The position numbers and the translations under genes were made by a program. From assembly GCA_030429365.1 (NCBI GenBank), contig JAUIEW010000007.1, forward strand, positions 1-44,704: a stretch of 44,704 nt of DNA, given 5' to 3'. Within the stretch, counting starts at the first letter, position 1, and each line of letters opens with the position of its first letter. Origin of the DNA: Phycisphaerae bacterium (lineage in GTDB: Bacteria; Planctomycetota; Phycisphaerae; UBA1845). Below are positions 12,521-20,870 of this stretch, in pieces. A model generated the notes under the pieces. The model was given only the letters and a program-made list of their open reading frames with translations. It ran no database searches and was not told the DNA's origin.

Positions 12521-13648
12521 CTAGTGGCGGGGCAGCAATTCGACGAGTTGCTGCACTTCGTCCTCGGTGGTGTAGAAATGAGGAGACGATCGAAGCCGGC
12601 CACTGCGGTGGGCGATGACCAATCGATGCTCATTTTGCAGGTGTTTTTGGATTTTGCCGAGATTCTGGAAATCCGACGTGAACGCGATGATCCCGCTGGT
12701 CTCGCCGCGCCCACGGGGGCTGACGATGTGGTAGCCCTTGGCTTGCGCACCTTCGGCGATGATGTGCGTCAGGTGCGACAGGCGCGACGCGATCGCTTCG
12801 ATGCCGATTTCCGAAAGCAATTCAAGCGCGGCTCCCAGCGCGTAGATCCCCATCAGGTTGTACGAACCGCTGTCATAGCGCTTCGCCGAATCCTGAAACT
12901 CGAACTTGGCATGATCGAAGTCGAGCGGATTCTTCATCGACAGCCAGCCCACGCATGACGGTTTGAGGAATCCCTGCACTTCTTTGCGCACGTAGAAGAT
13001 CCCCAACCCCTCGGGCCCGCACATCCATTTGTGACCGTCAGCCGCCAGGAAATCGATCTTCATCGAGCGCACGTCGATCGGAACCGCGCCGACGGCTTGG
13101 ATCGCATCGACACAGAGCAGCACGCCTTTCGACTGGCAGTATTCACCGAGGGCTGCAAGGTCCACGCGAAAACCACTCGCATACTGGACGGCTGATATGG
13201 CCACGAGTCGCGTACGGCTATTGATCGCGGAAAGGATGCTCTCGATCGGAATCGCCCCGTCCTCTTCCAGCACCATCTGAACTTCGACGCCGCGGCTTCG
13301 CAGCGATTGCCAGCAAAACACGTTCGACGGAAACTCGACGTTGGTCGTGACGATGTTGTCACCGGTCTGCCAGTTGATGCCGTTGGCCACCAGGTTCAGC
13401 CCTTCGCTGGTGTTCTTGATGAAGCTGATTTCGTCGGGGTTGGCGTTGATGAACTTCGCCGAGATGCGGCGGACCTCTTCGGCATGTTTGAAGAACCCGC
13501 CCTCGAGGTACGCCGAGTCGCGCGACTGGGCGAGAAACTTCTGCGCGGCATCGACCGAACGACGGCACATCGGTGCGACGGCTGCGTGATTCTGAAAATT
13601 GTAATTCCGCGTGATCGGAAACTCGTCGCGGAGTGCGTCCCAATCCAT
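12521..13648 (-). CDS. Class V aminotransferase (cysteine desulfurase/IPN epimerase-like)
   Basis: This is a 375-residue PLP enzyme of the class V fold. The pyridoxal lysine is Lys207 in DGHKWMCGPEGLG, and the FQNHAAVAP start matches the usual YLNHAAxxP motif of isopenicillin N epimerase-like members. NTSEGLNLVANGI and CVDAIQAVGA are further family blocks. ATG 13648 is preferred over the upstream TTG at 13681 because it lies at the expected N-terminus and a GGGGGA site precedes it by 9 bases. No active-site Cys loop typical of IscS/NifS was identified, so a role in Fe-S assembly is not supported. It is 72 bases upstream of the SDR in the same direction and may be co-transcribed with it. The substrate is unknown. 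Confidence 0.9.
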   Translation of the reverse strand: MDWDALRDEFPITRNYNFQNHAAVAPMCRRSVDAAQKFLAQSRDSAYLEGGFFKHAEEVRRISAKFINANPDEISFIKNTSEGLNLVANGINWQTGDNIVTTNVEFPSNVFCWQSLRSRGVEVQMVLEEDGAIPIESILSAINSRTRLVAISAVQYASGFRVDLAALGEYCQSKGVLLCVDAIQAVGAVPIDVRSMKIDFLAADGHKWMCGPEGLGIFYVRKEVQGFLKPSCVGWLSMKNPLDFDHAKFEFQDSAKRYDSGSYNLMGIYALGAALELLSEIGIEAIASRLSHLTHIIAEGAQAKGYHIVSPRGRGETSGIIAFTSDFQNLGKIQKHLQNEHRLVIAHRSGRLRSSPHFYTTEDEVQQLVELLPRH

Positions 13649-13719
13649 GACTGTGTATCCCCCAGAATCGGAAGTATACAATTGGCGAATTCAAACCGCC
13701 CAATCACCCCATAAAGATC

Positions 13720-13790
13720 ATAGGCCGGCTTGCCGGGCTTATTTGGTCAATTAGCCATCTTCACCATAAGCCCGGGCGACGCTTGTCGCC
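13720..13790. repeat. Divergent two-hairpin intergenic repeat
   Basis: Two hairpins, CCGGC-TT-GCCGG near 13725 and GGCGAC-GCTT-GTCGCC near 13775, are framed by facing GGGCTTAT (13735-13742) and ATAAGCCC (13766-13773). The plan is like that of the TAGGGT elements, but the sequence differs. It lies between two divergent genes. Confidence 0.5.
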
Positions 13791-13915
13791 AGTAGACTTT
13801 ATCGGTCGTCAAGTCGTCTTTCCACCGTGGAATGGTCAGATCATGTGAATCCCTTCTGACGCCGTCCACGGTATTGGCCGGCGGGGCTATTGACTCTTTT
13901 CGCGACTAAACGACG

Positions 13916-15616
13916 ATGTGCGCGATGAAGCAGAAAACCGAGTACAACAAGAAAGTCCTGAAGCAGTTCGTCCCGGTCATCTACACGGACGAGCACTTCA
14001 TTGCGGTGGCCAAACCGCCCCGCATCGATCTCGAGTCGACCGCGTGGCGTCATGGTCCGCGGTTTATCGAATTGATCGAAGAGTCGCTGGCCAGCAAACC
14101 CGGGCGATCACACGTCGATTCGGACGAACCGCTCGTCCCGCTCATTTTGCCCGAGCGATATGCCACCGGCGTGGCGCTGTTCGCCCGTTCGGAAGAAGCG
14201 CAGCGCCGTTTTGCAGGAATGGCCCGCACCGGAAAGCTCCGCTTTGCCCACGTCGCAGTCGCCAACGGCAAACCGCCGCGCGCCCGCATCGCATTGAAAC
14301 CCAATCGCGCAACCGTCAAGAAGAAGACGGCCAAACCGCTCCAGCAAGCGGCGAAGATCGAGATGCTGGACTCCACCAAGGACCGCCACGTCGCCCGTTG
14401 CAACACCGGTGCCGCCTCCTTCGAGCAGCTTCGCAAGGCGTTTCGGTTGGCGGGGCTTGCAATCGAAGGCGATGAGTTCATCTCGGCGAAGAAAGCCGCG
14501 AAGCCCAAGCAGTTGCAACCGCGGCCGCTCGTTCACCTGGAGCAGTTGACCTTCCCGCATCCGTTTGAAAAGAACCGCGAGCTGAACCTGCGGGCGGCGA
14601 TTCCGGGGGCGTTTCTCGAACTCGTGCGCAGCGGAAGCCATCGCAACGTGCACTTGAATTCGGCGCTTTCCATCCGCCTTTCCATCCTGCTCGACAAGGG
14701 GACGGATTGCCTGCGGTTGTTCTGCGGTAAGTTTGAAGGCATCAGCGGGCTCGTCGTCGATCGCTACAACGACGTCATCGTGCTGGAAGCGCAGCAGGGT
14801 AAGTTCCAGGGCGGCGATCAGGAACTCGGTGAAATCGCCGACTGGTACGCGACTCAGTTGAAAGCAAAAGCCGTCTACCAGATGTGGACCGCACGCGCGG
14901 GTGAGGGCGGCGTCGGCAAGGACCGCCCCGTCGAGTTGATCCGCGGTCAAGGCGTCGACGAAGTGACGGTGTCGTCGAAAGGGACGAAGTACATCGTCAA
15001 ACCGGGTCAGGGTTTGTCGAGCGGTTTGTTCCTCGATCACCGCGACAACCGCGCCTATGTCGCTCAGCTCGCACAGAACAAAACGCTGCTGAATCTATTC
15101 TGCTATACGTGCGGTTTCAGCGTCGCTGCGGCCCGCGAAGGCGCGAAGACGACCAACGTCGACCTATCGGTGGCGAGTCTCGAATGGGGCAAGCGCAATT
15201 TTGAAGCCAACGGCCTCAGCCTCGACGATCAGATGTTCATCAAGAGCGATGCCTTTGACTATTTCAAACGCGCGGCGCGTCAGGAGAAACTGTTCGACGT
15301 CATCGTGATCGATCCGCCAAGCTTCGCCCGCACGAAAAAACCCAAGCGCACGTTCGAGGTCAAAAAGAACATGGTGGATCTAATCGTCGGCGCGATGCCC
15401 CTTCTAAAACGCGGCGGGCATATGCTGCTGGCCACCAACCATCGACAGCTTCCGCTCGCCTGGCTGATGGAGCAGGTCGACGACGCGTGCGACCGATTCG
15501 CCTCGAAGAACAAGCGTACCCCGCGCGGGTTCCAGATCATTTCCAAACCGAAACTACCCGTCGATTTCGCACCGGACCGCGCGCTGCAAAAAACCATCGT
15601 CGTCCGCTTCGATTGA
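13916..15616 (+). CDS. RluA-like domain fused to RlmI-type rRNA cytosine methyltransferase
   Basis: The C-terminal half is a class I SAM-dependent methyltransferase of the RlmI/RlmK group, which makes 5-methylcytosine in 23S rRNA. Evidence includes FCGKFEGISGLVVDRY, GLFLDHRDNR near residue 370, LNLFCYTCGFSVAAA (SAM loop) and IDPPSFARTKK near 466. The first ~190 residues look like an RluA-family pseudouridine synthase: YTDEHFIAVAKPPRI, then PERYATGVALFARSEEAQRRF. The catalytic RLD of RluA enzymes is replaced here by LPE, so the key Asp is Glu80 and activity is doubtful. That half may act as an RNA-binding module. The domain order is clear from the sequence; the rRNA target is inferred. ATG 13916 is used; another in-frame ATG is at 13925. 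Confidence 0.85.
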   Translation: MCAMKQKTEYNKKVLKQFVPVIYTDEHFIAVAKPPRIDLESTAWRHGPRFIELIEESLASKPGRSHVDSDEPLVPLILPERYATGVALFARSEEAQRRFAGMARTGKLRFAHVAVANGKPPRARIALKPNRATVKKKTAKPLQQAAKIEMLDSTKDRHVARCNTGAASFEQLRKAFRLAGLAIEGDEFISAKKAAKPKQLQPRPLVHLEQLTFPHPFEKNRELNLRAAIPGAFLELVRSGSHRNVHLNSALSIRLSILLDKGTDCLRLFCGKFEGISGLVVDRYNDVIVLEAQQGKFQGGDQELGEIADWYATQLKAKAVYQMWTARAGEGGVGKDRPVELIRGQGVDEVTVSSKGTKYIVKPGQGLSSGLFLDHRDNRAYVAQLAQNKTLLNLFCYTCGFSVAAAREGAKTTNVDLSVASLEWGKRNFEANGLSLDDQMFIKSDAFDYFKRAARQEKLFDVIVIDPPSFARTKKPKRTFEVKKNMVDLIVGAMPLLKRGGHMLLATNHRQLPLAWLMEQVDDACDRFASKNKRTPRGFQIISKPKLPVDFAPDRALQKTIVVRFD

Positions 15617-15718
15617 CGCCCTGGTGGCGCCGGCTCGCATGCTCACATTGTGCCGATTAAGATGATCGCTCAGCTTGAAAGGGTTGAACCATTGTCTTAA
15701 GGCAGGGCCGGCAACATC

Positions 15719-17293
15719 GTGAATACCGACAAATCTGCATTGGATGATGTGGTCGTATTGGACGGCCGCGAAGTGGAAACGTTTCACGCGCTCTGTGCAT
15801 CGCGGTGGCGCGCATGGATCGACAGCGCCATTGAAGCCAAAACCAGCGGCAAGGGTATCCTCGCTCGGCCGGAAGTTGACGTTGGTTTAATCGAGCTCTG
15901 CCTGCATCTCGACACCGTCGATCCCGATGGCGACTGGAAACGGAATGCTTACATCACGCTGATCTGGACAATCGACGACGCCCTGCGGGCTGGCGGAGAT
16001 TGGACGTGGGCGCAATACGATTCTCTTCTCCCATACGTGGAGGATCCGCTGCGTGAACTCGTCAGCATGGGCGAGCGGCCCATCCCTGAAAATGCAAAGA
16101 ACGCCAAGAAACATCCGCTGCTTCGGGCGCTGGTCAACACCGGCACGAAGATCACCGGCGAGTGGGCCGCCCACAAACTCGCCCGCCAGGAGGGCATCGA
16201 TCGCGACTTGATCTGCCGCGTCGATCAACAACCGATCATTGATGCATTTGAGGGGCATCGTCCGGAAGTCGTTCGTGCGGCGATGCTGCGTGTCGCGACG
16301 GCCAACCGCTTGACTTACGAACTCGGGGGCAGCACGAAGAATTGGAAGAGCCCTGAGATCGAACCGCTGCCCGACGACTTTCCCAAACCGCTTTGGCGCA
16401 ATCTCAACGTTCCCCAAATACCGCTCAAGTCGCGGGCGGCGCGGTGGGAGGTCGGCTGGGAAGTCCACCTCCGGTCGCGCGATGTATTCAGCGCAGCCAG
16501 CACGGTCAACGTCTATACCTATGCCCTCGGGGCATCTGCAGAACAAGCGCAGTTCGACCCTAAGAACAGCGCGACCGATTACACAGACACGTCGCAGATG
16601 TTCAACCGATGGTTGCGTTGGCCCCGGGCAATGGAAGAGTTCGCCTCGCTCGAATTGTTCTTCGATGAATCGCCAACACGGTACCTCGCGTCGAATCTGG
16701 CCCACGCGCGGATTCGCTGTCAGTTCAACCAGTGGGACGAGCATTTCTACGCATTCGACGCGCTCACAGTGGCTGACAAGGAACTTCGAAGCGAATGGGT
16801 GAGACAGTATCTCGCGATGCCAATCGATTTTCGCAGCGCCTTTTTCGATCCTGTATTGCAACTGCTATCCGGCGAACCGCTCGACAAAGAACGCAAAGTG
16901 CCAAAATCCGACGCCCGGTTCTATCACGAATCGTTCGCCGTTCAGAAGGCGATTCATCAAGACAATGTGACTGCATTCAATGAGCATCTACCGGCGATGA
17001 TGGCCGCCTATCGGCGTTTGGGAAACCGGCAATTCACCAAAGAACTCTGCCTTGCTGCGATCGCACTCCAGCGCGAGGCGTTGCGACGTGGCATGAAGAT
17101 CGACATCCCACAGGATTGGCCCAACCATCCGCCAACTGTCGAAGCCCCCGACCCGGTTGAACCCGATACGCACTGGAGTCCGTGGGCGGGCGTGCAGTTG
17201 TTGGTCGACAACCCAACCGAGCCACTCGCTTGGCCGACCATGCTGCTCAACCGCAGAGTGCGCCGCGTGGTCAAGTCCGAAGCAGCCATCTAG
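15719..17293 (+). CDS. Conserved-looking protein of unknown function, 524 residues
   Basis: This is a cytoplasmic-looking protein without signal peptide or membrane segments, rich in Trp, Arg and Asp. It is not recognised with confidence. The N-terminal ~130 residues are helical in pattern, the centre has several W/R-rich stretches, and the C-terminal segment (LGNRQFTKELCLAAIALQRE, ALRRGMKID) recalls the end of Imm49-type immunity proteins, but only weakly. The start is GTG 15719 with only a poor GGCAGGG site. The stop codon overlaps that of the convergent acetyltransferase within a CTAG at 17290-17293. No toxin gene lies beside it, which weakens an immunity role. Confidence 0.8.
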   Translation: MNTDKSALDDVVVLDGREVETFHALCASRWRAWIDSAIEAKTSGKGILARPEVDVGLIELCLHLDTVDPDGDWKRNAYITLIWTIDDALRAGGDWTWAQYDSLLPYVEDPLRELVSMGERPIPENAKNAKKHPLLRALVNTGTKITGEWAAHKLARQEGIDRDLICRVDQQPIIDAFEGHRPEVVRAAMLRVATANRLTYELGGSTKNWKSPEIEPLPDDFPKPLWRNLNVPQIPLKSRAARWEVGWEVHLRSRDVFSAASTVNVYTYALGASAEQAQFDPKNSATDYTDTSQMFNRWLRWPRAMEEFASLELFFDESPTRYLASNLAHARIRCQFNQWDEHFYAFDALTVADKELRSEWVRQYLAMPIDFRSAFFDPVLQLLSGEPLDKERKVPKSDARFYHESFAVQKAIHQDNVTAFNEHLPAMMAAYRRLGNRQFTKELCLAAIALQREALRRGMKIDIPQDWPNHPPTVEAPDPVEPDTHWSPWAGVQLLVDNPTEPLAWPTMLLNRRVRRVVKSEAAI

Positions 17294-17757
17294 GCGCTTG
17301 GCCAAACGATTTCGTAAAGATGATATCCCGCGTCAACCATCCCCAGCGATTGATACGTCGCCAGCGCCGGTTCGTTTTCGCGTTCGACGTATAACCGCAA
17401 ACCGCACACACCCGCTGTGTTGCTCGCTTCGCCGCGCAGGTGTTCGTAAAGCCGTCGATAGACGCCCTTGCGCCGAAAGTCCTTGACCACGTACACGCTT
17501 TGAATCCACCAGAACCAGCCGTCGCGCCAATCGCTCCACTCCTGCGTCACCATCAACTGCCCCACCACGCGCCCGTCACACTCCGCGACGAGGTAACGCC
17601 CGCGCAACGGATCGTCGAGCGCCCGCTGCACACCACGCGTGAGCACGGCTTCATCAAGCTGCTTGCCCTCTGACTCGATGGCCATCATGCTGTTGCCTTC
17701 GACGATCGCGCGTAGATCGGACGCAGTAGCGCTGCGGACAATGATTGACGATTTCAC
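17290..17757 (-). CDS. GNAT family N-acetyltransferase
   Basis: The 155-residue protein has the GNAT layout: IIVRSATASDLRAIV at the start, YLVAECDGRVVGQLMV (beta4), IQSVYVVKDFRRKGVYRRLYEHL with the acetyl-CoA-binding R-R-K-G-V-Y loop, and LRLYVERENEPALATYQSLGM near the end. GTG 17757 is chosen because AAAGGA ends 5 bases before it and because it fits the family N-terminus; the longer frame to 17919 has no such support. The acceptor is unknown. The gene converges on the 524-residue gene with a 4-base overlap of the two ends. Confidence 0.88.
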   Translation of the reverse strand: MKSSIIVRSATASDLRAIVEGNSMMAIESEGKQLDEAVLTRGVQRALDDPLRGRYLVAECDGRVVGQLMVTQEWSDWRDGWFWWIQSVYVVKDFRRKGVYRRLYEHLRGEASNTAGVCGLRLYVERENEPALATYQSLGMVDAGYHLYEIVWPSA

Positions 17758-17958
17758 ATGAATCCTTTCACGATGGATTGTCAGGAACAGGTAGTCGGGC
17801 CGAAGCATAACGGGAATTGATGATGGAGCCCAGCGTGGGGCAAAAACGTTATGAGACTGCAATACATGAATGGGTCGAGCGAATACAGAATCTTGTGATG
17901 CGCCCGCGGGTAGAACCACTTGGGCGCCGATCGCGTATCATGAAGAAGTTTTGAATAC

Positions 17959-18000
17959 ATCTGGCCAAAAATGAATCTGGCCAAGAATGAATCTGGGCAG
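17959..18000. repeat. 16-bp tandem repeat in front of msrP
   Basis: ATCTGGCCAARAATGA occurs twice in a row (17959-17974 and 17975-17990), with a partial third copy to 18000. It ends just before the msrP ribosome site GGAG (18002-18005). It may be a slippage product or a regulator site. Confidence 0.6.
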
Positions 18001-18013
18001 TGGAGTGAAAACG

Positions 18014-19048
18014 ATGGCCGCCAAGCGCCGCAGCAAAACCTGGGATGTTGACCGCAACGAAGCCACGCCCGAAGCGATCTTTCTGAACCGTCGGCGATTC
18101 CTCCGCTCGCTCGGAGCCATCGGCGGCGCAGTGGCGATCGGCGGCATCGGTTGCAAGCCCGACGACAAGCAGCCCGACAATAGTGACAGCGCCGAAAGCA
18201 CAGCAACGCCAAGCCCTGAACCGGCAACTTCGGTTCTTCCGAAGCAAATCGTTCTGCCCACAACGCCGACGTCGGACCTCTATCCTGCAACACGCAACGA
18301 GACATTCAAACTCGATCGCCCCGTCACCGATGAGGTGGTCGCGGCGACGCACAACAATTTTTACGAATTCACCACCGACAAAGGGCGCGTGTGGGAGTTT
18401 GTGTCGAGCTTGAAGATTCGACCATGGACGGTTGAAGTTGGTGGGCTGGTAAAAAATCCCAAACGTTACGACGTCGACGATCTCATCCGCAAGATGCCGC
18501 TCGAAGAACGCCTTTACCGCCACCGCTGCGTCGAGACGTGGGCGATGGCTGTGCCTTGGACGGGCTTTCCCCTGCGCGAATTGATCAAACTCGTCGAACC
18601 GAAATCAAACGCGAAGTACATCCGCTTCACGTCATTCAATCGCCCGAAAGAAGTCCCCACACAACGATTCGGCTCGTACAAATGGCCCTACTACGAAGGG
18701 CTGAGCATGGAGGAAGCCAACAACGAACTGGCGATGATGGTGACGGGCATCTACGGCCACGAATTGCCGACGCAGCACGGCGCGCCGATTCGACTCGTCG
18801 TCCCGTGGAAGTATGGATTCAAAAGCATCAAGTCGATCGAGCGGATCGAGTTCGTCGAAGAGGAGCCGGGCACGTTCTGGCACGACCTTCAGCCGCTTGA
18901 GTACTCGTTTCACGCCAACGTCGAACCGAATGTCCCCCACCCGCGCTGGTCGCAGGCGCGCGAGTGGCTCATCCCAGACCGCGGCGACTCAAGACCCACG
19001 CAGCTCTATAACGGTTACCAGGATCAAGTCGCAAAGCTCTACGGCTAA
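18014..19048 (+). CDS. msrP: Protein-methionine-sulfoxide reductase, molybdopterin subunit MsrP
   Basis: MsrP (YedY) reduces methionine sulfoxide in envelope proteins with a molybdopterin cofactor. ATG 18014 is used because GGAG lies 8 bases upstream. A twin-arginine signal (NRRRFLRS, residues 25-32) precedes a GAIGGAVAIGGIGC hydrophobic region, so the protein is exported folded. The molybdenum-ligand Cys is Cys172 in HRCVETWAMAVPWTGFPL, and later blocks GAPIRLVVPWKYGFKSIKSI and YNGYQDQV match the family. The GIGC47 at the end of the signal looks like a lipobox, so it may be a Tat lipoprotein, unlike soluble E. coli MsrP. No msrQ haem partner is adjacent; electron supply must come from elsewhere. 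Confidence in the family is high. Confidence 0.95.
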   Translation: MAAKRRSKTWDVDRNEATPEAIFLNRRRFLRSLGAIGGAVAIGGIGCKPDDKQPDNSDSAESTATPSPEPATSVLPKQIVLPTTPTSDLYPATRNETFKLDRPVTDEVVAATHNNFYEFTTDKGRVWEFVSSLKIRPWTVEVGGLVKNPKRYDVDDLIRKMPLEERLYRHRCVETWAMAVPWTGFPLRELIKLVEPKSNAKYIRFTSFNRPKEVPTQRFGSYKWPYYEGLSMEEANNELAMMVTGIYGHELPTQHGAPIRLVVPWKYGFKSIKSIERIEFVEEEPGTFWHDLQPLEYSFHANVEPNVPHPRWSQAREWLIPDRGDSRPTQLYNGYQDQVAKLYG

Positions 19049-19071
19049 ACGTAAAACCCAAGCGGCCAATC

Positions 19072-19141
19072 GTAGGGTGCGTCCCGGACGCACCTGCTGA
19101 ACCGTATCGGCGTAAACAGGTGCGGCCGGGCCACACCCTAC
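19072..19141. repeat. Mirrored TAGGGT-palindrome intergenic element (copy 2)
   Basis: Two 25-base arms (19072-19096 and 19117-19141) face each other and match at 22 of 25 positions. Each is a TAGGGT-headed palindrome: GGTGCGTCC/GGACGCACC on the left and GGTGTGGCC/GGCCGCACC on the right. A T-A pair of the left arm is a G-C pair on the right, so pairing is kept. It lies just after msrP. Confidence 0.8.
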
Positions 19142-19272
19142 AAACCTGTGCCACTGCTCTGTGAGCAGTGCGGATCCCCCACCGTCATTTGGCACAACCA
19201 ACCGAAGCGCTGTATCCTTAAACCAGACGCACAAATTCAACCAACCTCACCATCAAACGGGGAGCGATCATC

Positions 19273-19938
19273 ATGTCAAAGGTAGGCGTTTGTCTTTCAG
19301 GTTGCGGTTTTCTCGACGGGTCGGAAATTCAGGAGGCGGTCTTCACCCTCCTCGCACTGGACCAAGCCGGCGCAACAGCCGTCTGCTGCGCACCGGAAAT
19401 GCCCCAGGCCCAGGTCGTCAACCACGCCACGCAGGACCGCGTCGGTGAACAGCGCGACGTCCTCGCCGAAGCCGCCCGCATCGCCCGCGGCAACATCATC
19501 CCGCTGTCGCGCGTCGACGCCCGCAGCATCGATGCGTTGATCTTCCCCGGTGGATACGGCGCAGCGCAAAACCTCTGCACCTTCGCGGTGGATGGACCCG
19601 ACTGCGCGGTGAACTACGAAGTCGAAACGCTCGTGTCCGACATGCTCGAAATGAAGAAACCAATCGGCGTCATCTGCATCGCCCCGGCGATGATGGCCCG
19701 CCTCGTCGGCAAGCGAAACATCGCCGCAAAACTAACCATCGGCAGCGACCCGGGAACCGCAGAAGCCGTCAACAAAATGGGCGCAACCCACACCGAATGC
19801 CCCGTCACCGAAATGGTCATCGACGAAGAAAACAAAATCGTAAGCACCCCGGCATACATGTACGACGCCACCCCAGCCCAAGTCTTCGAAGGTGTGAAGA
19901 AATGCGTGGATGCGGTTGTGCGGTTGATCGGTAGTTAA
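19273..19938 (+). CDS. elbB: ElbB-like DJ-1/PfpI family glyoxalase
   Basis: The 221-residue protein matches ElbB of the DJ-1/PfpI superfamily. It shows VGVCLSGCGFLDGSEIQEAV at the start, the DALIFPGGYGAAQNL loop with the conserved Glu/Gly-rich contacts, and the nucleophile elbow with Cys135 in GVICIAPAMMA. E. coli ElbB has glyoxalase activity and was linked to isoprenoid synthesis, but its physiological role is unsettled. GGGGAG lies 8 bases before ATG 19273, which makes the start firm. The gene is single and starts after a mirrored repeat. Confidence 0.93.
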   Translation: MSKVGVCLSGCGFLDGSEIQEAVFTLLALDQAGATAVCCAPEMPQAQVVNHATQDRVGEQRDVLAEAARIARGNIIPLSRVDARSIDALIFPGGYGAAQNLCTFAVDGPDCAVNYEVETLVSDMLEMKKPIGVICIAPAMMARLVGKRNIAAKLTIGSDPGTAEAVNKMGATHTECPVTEMVIDEENKIVSTPAYMYDATPAQVFEGVKKCVDAVVRLIGS

Positions 19939-19985
19939 ATTCATGCAAAGCTACTAGAGGGATTGGGTTGACTTGGAGTTGGCGA

Positions 19986-20792
19986 ATGAGTCGAAGACGA
20001 CGTGCCAGATGGGTGAGCAAAACCATACCTCCATTGGGCAAAATACTTCCGCATGAGTTGCAGGCTCTAAGGGAACTGGCCAAAGAAGAATGGAGGAAGC
20101 AAAGACGCAAAGCATCACCAACATCAAGACCTCAAGCCTTCGCCAAGAAGTCGAACGAAAGCGTCAACCCAGCCAGTTCCACAGCGTTCGCCGATTGGGT
20201 CTTCTGGCAACTAAACCCAGACTATCGCCCCATTGATCGACAACGAACTTCACTCCAAATGAAATGGTCTGGAGAATACGGCCACGAACAGATCGAGCGC
20301 TTGAAGCTTTGGATTAAGAAGGACCGGCGAGAATGCGGATCCTTCGGGCTGCAATCTCCTTGGCGTGCGGTCTACGTCGATTCGCAAAATCGATCCGAGC
20401 AAAATACATTCGTTGCATCGCGTCTGAAATTCAATGGCGTGGCGTTGAAAGGAAGACCCGACGTCGTCCTAAGAGACACTCAGACGAATGGAATCATTAT
20501 TCTCGAGCGCAAAATTACACACGGGGATCCCAATAGTATCCCGCCTTCCGGATACGCAAATCACTTGTGTCAGCTATGGACTTATGCCTGGATGGATGCG
20601 TGGAACGATGCCCCATACGTAATGCTAGTTCTACAATATTGGCACAGAGATTGGGGAAAAAGTCCTTGGTCCCACGATCTCGGTGTAGCCCCAGTGCGTT
20701 TCAGGGAAGACAATCAGTTCAACAGGTGGGCTACAAATTGGTTTACGCGATACGGTGGCGAATTCGCCGAGCACAGTCAATCGATTGGATGA
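19986..20792 (+). CDS. PD-(D/E)XK nuclease-like protein
   Basis: ATG 19986 follows GGAG by 7 bases, giving 268 residues with a very basic N-terminus (MSRRRRARW). The core motif is GRPDVVLRDTQTNGIIILERK: Asp159, Glu174 and Lys176 form the P-D...E-x-K signature of the PD-(D/E)XK superfamily. It is followed by a helix with NHLCQLWTYAWMDAW, as in many Cas4/RecB-like members. The family includes restriction, repair and recombination nucleases; which one this is cannot be said. Codon and base use are more AT-rich than in msrP or elbB, hinting at acquisition. The next gene, 78 bases on, encodes an exported protein. No methylase or helicase partner is adjacent. Confidence 0.7.
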   Translation: MSRRRRARWVSKTIPPLGKILPHELQALRELAKEEWRKQRRKASPTSRPQAFAKKSNESVNPASSTAFADWVFWQLNPDYRPIDRQRTSLQMKWSGEYGHEQIERLKLWIKKDRRECGSFGLQSPWRAVYVDSQNRSEQNTFVASRLKFNGVALKGRPDVVLRDTQTNGIIILERKITHGDPNSIPPSGYANHLCQLWTYAWMDAWNDAPYVMLVLQYWHRDWGKSPWSHDLGVAPVRFREDNQFNRWATNWFTRYGGEFAEHSQSIG

Positions 20793-20870
20793 AACGATCC
20801 CGTGTAGATACGCAGGCAGGAGACACTTACCGAGTACGTTCATCCTCACTACTAGAAATAGGAAATGCCG

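Noticed and set aside
15719-17293. Imm49-type immunity protein
   Set aside because: Only a weak likeness at the C-terminus and no toxin gene nearby; left as unknown.
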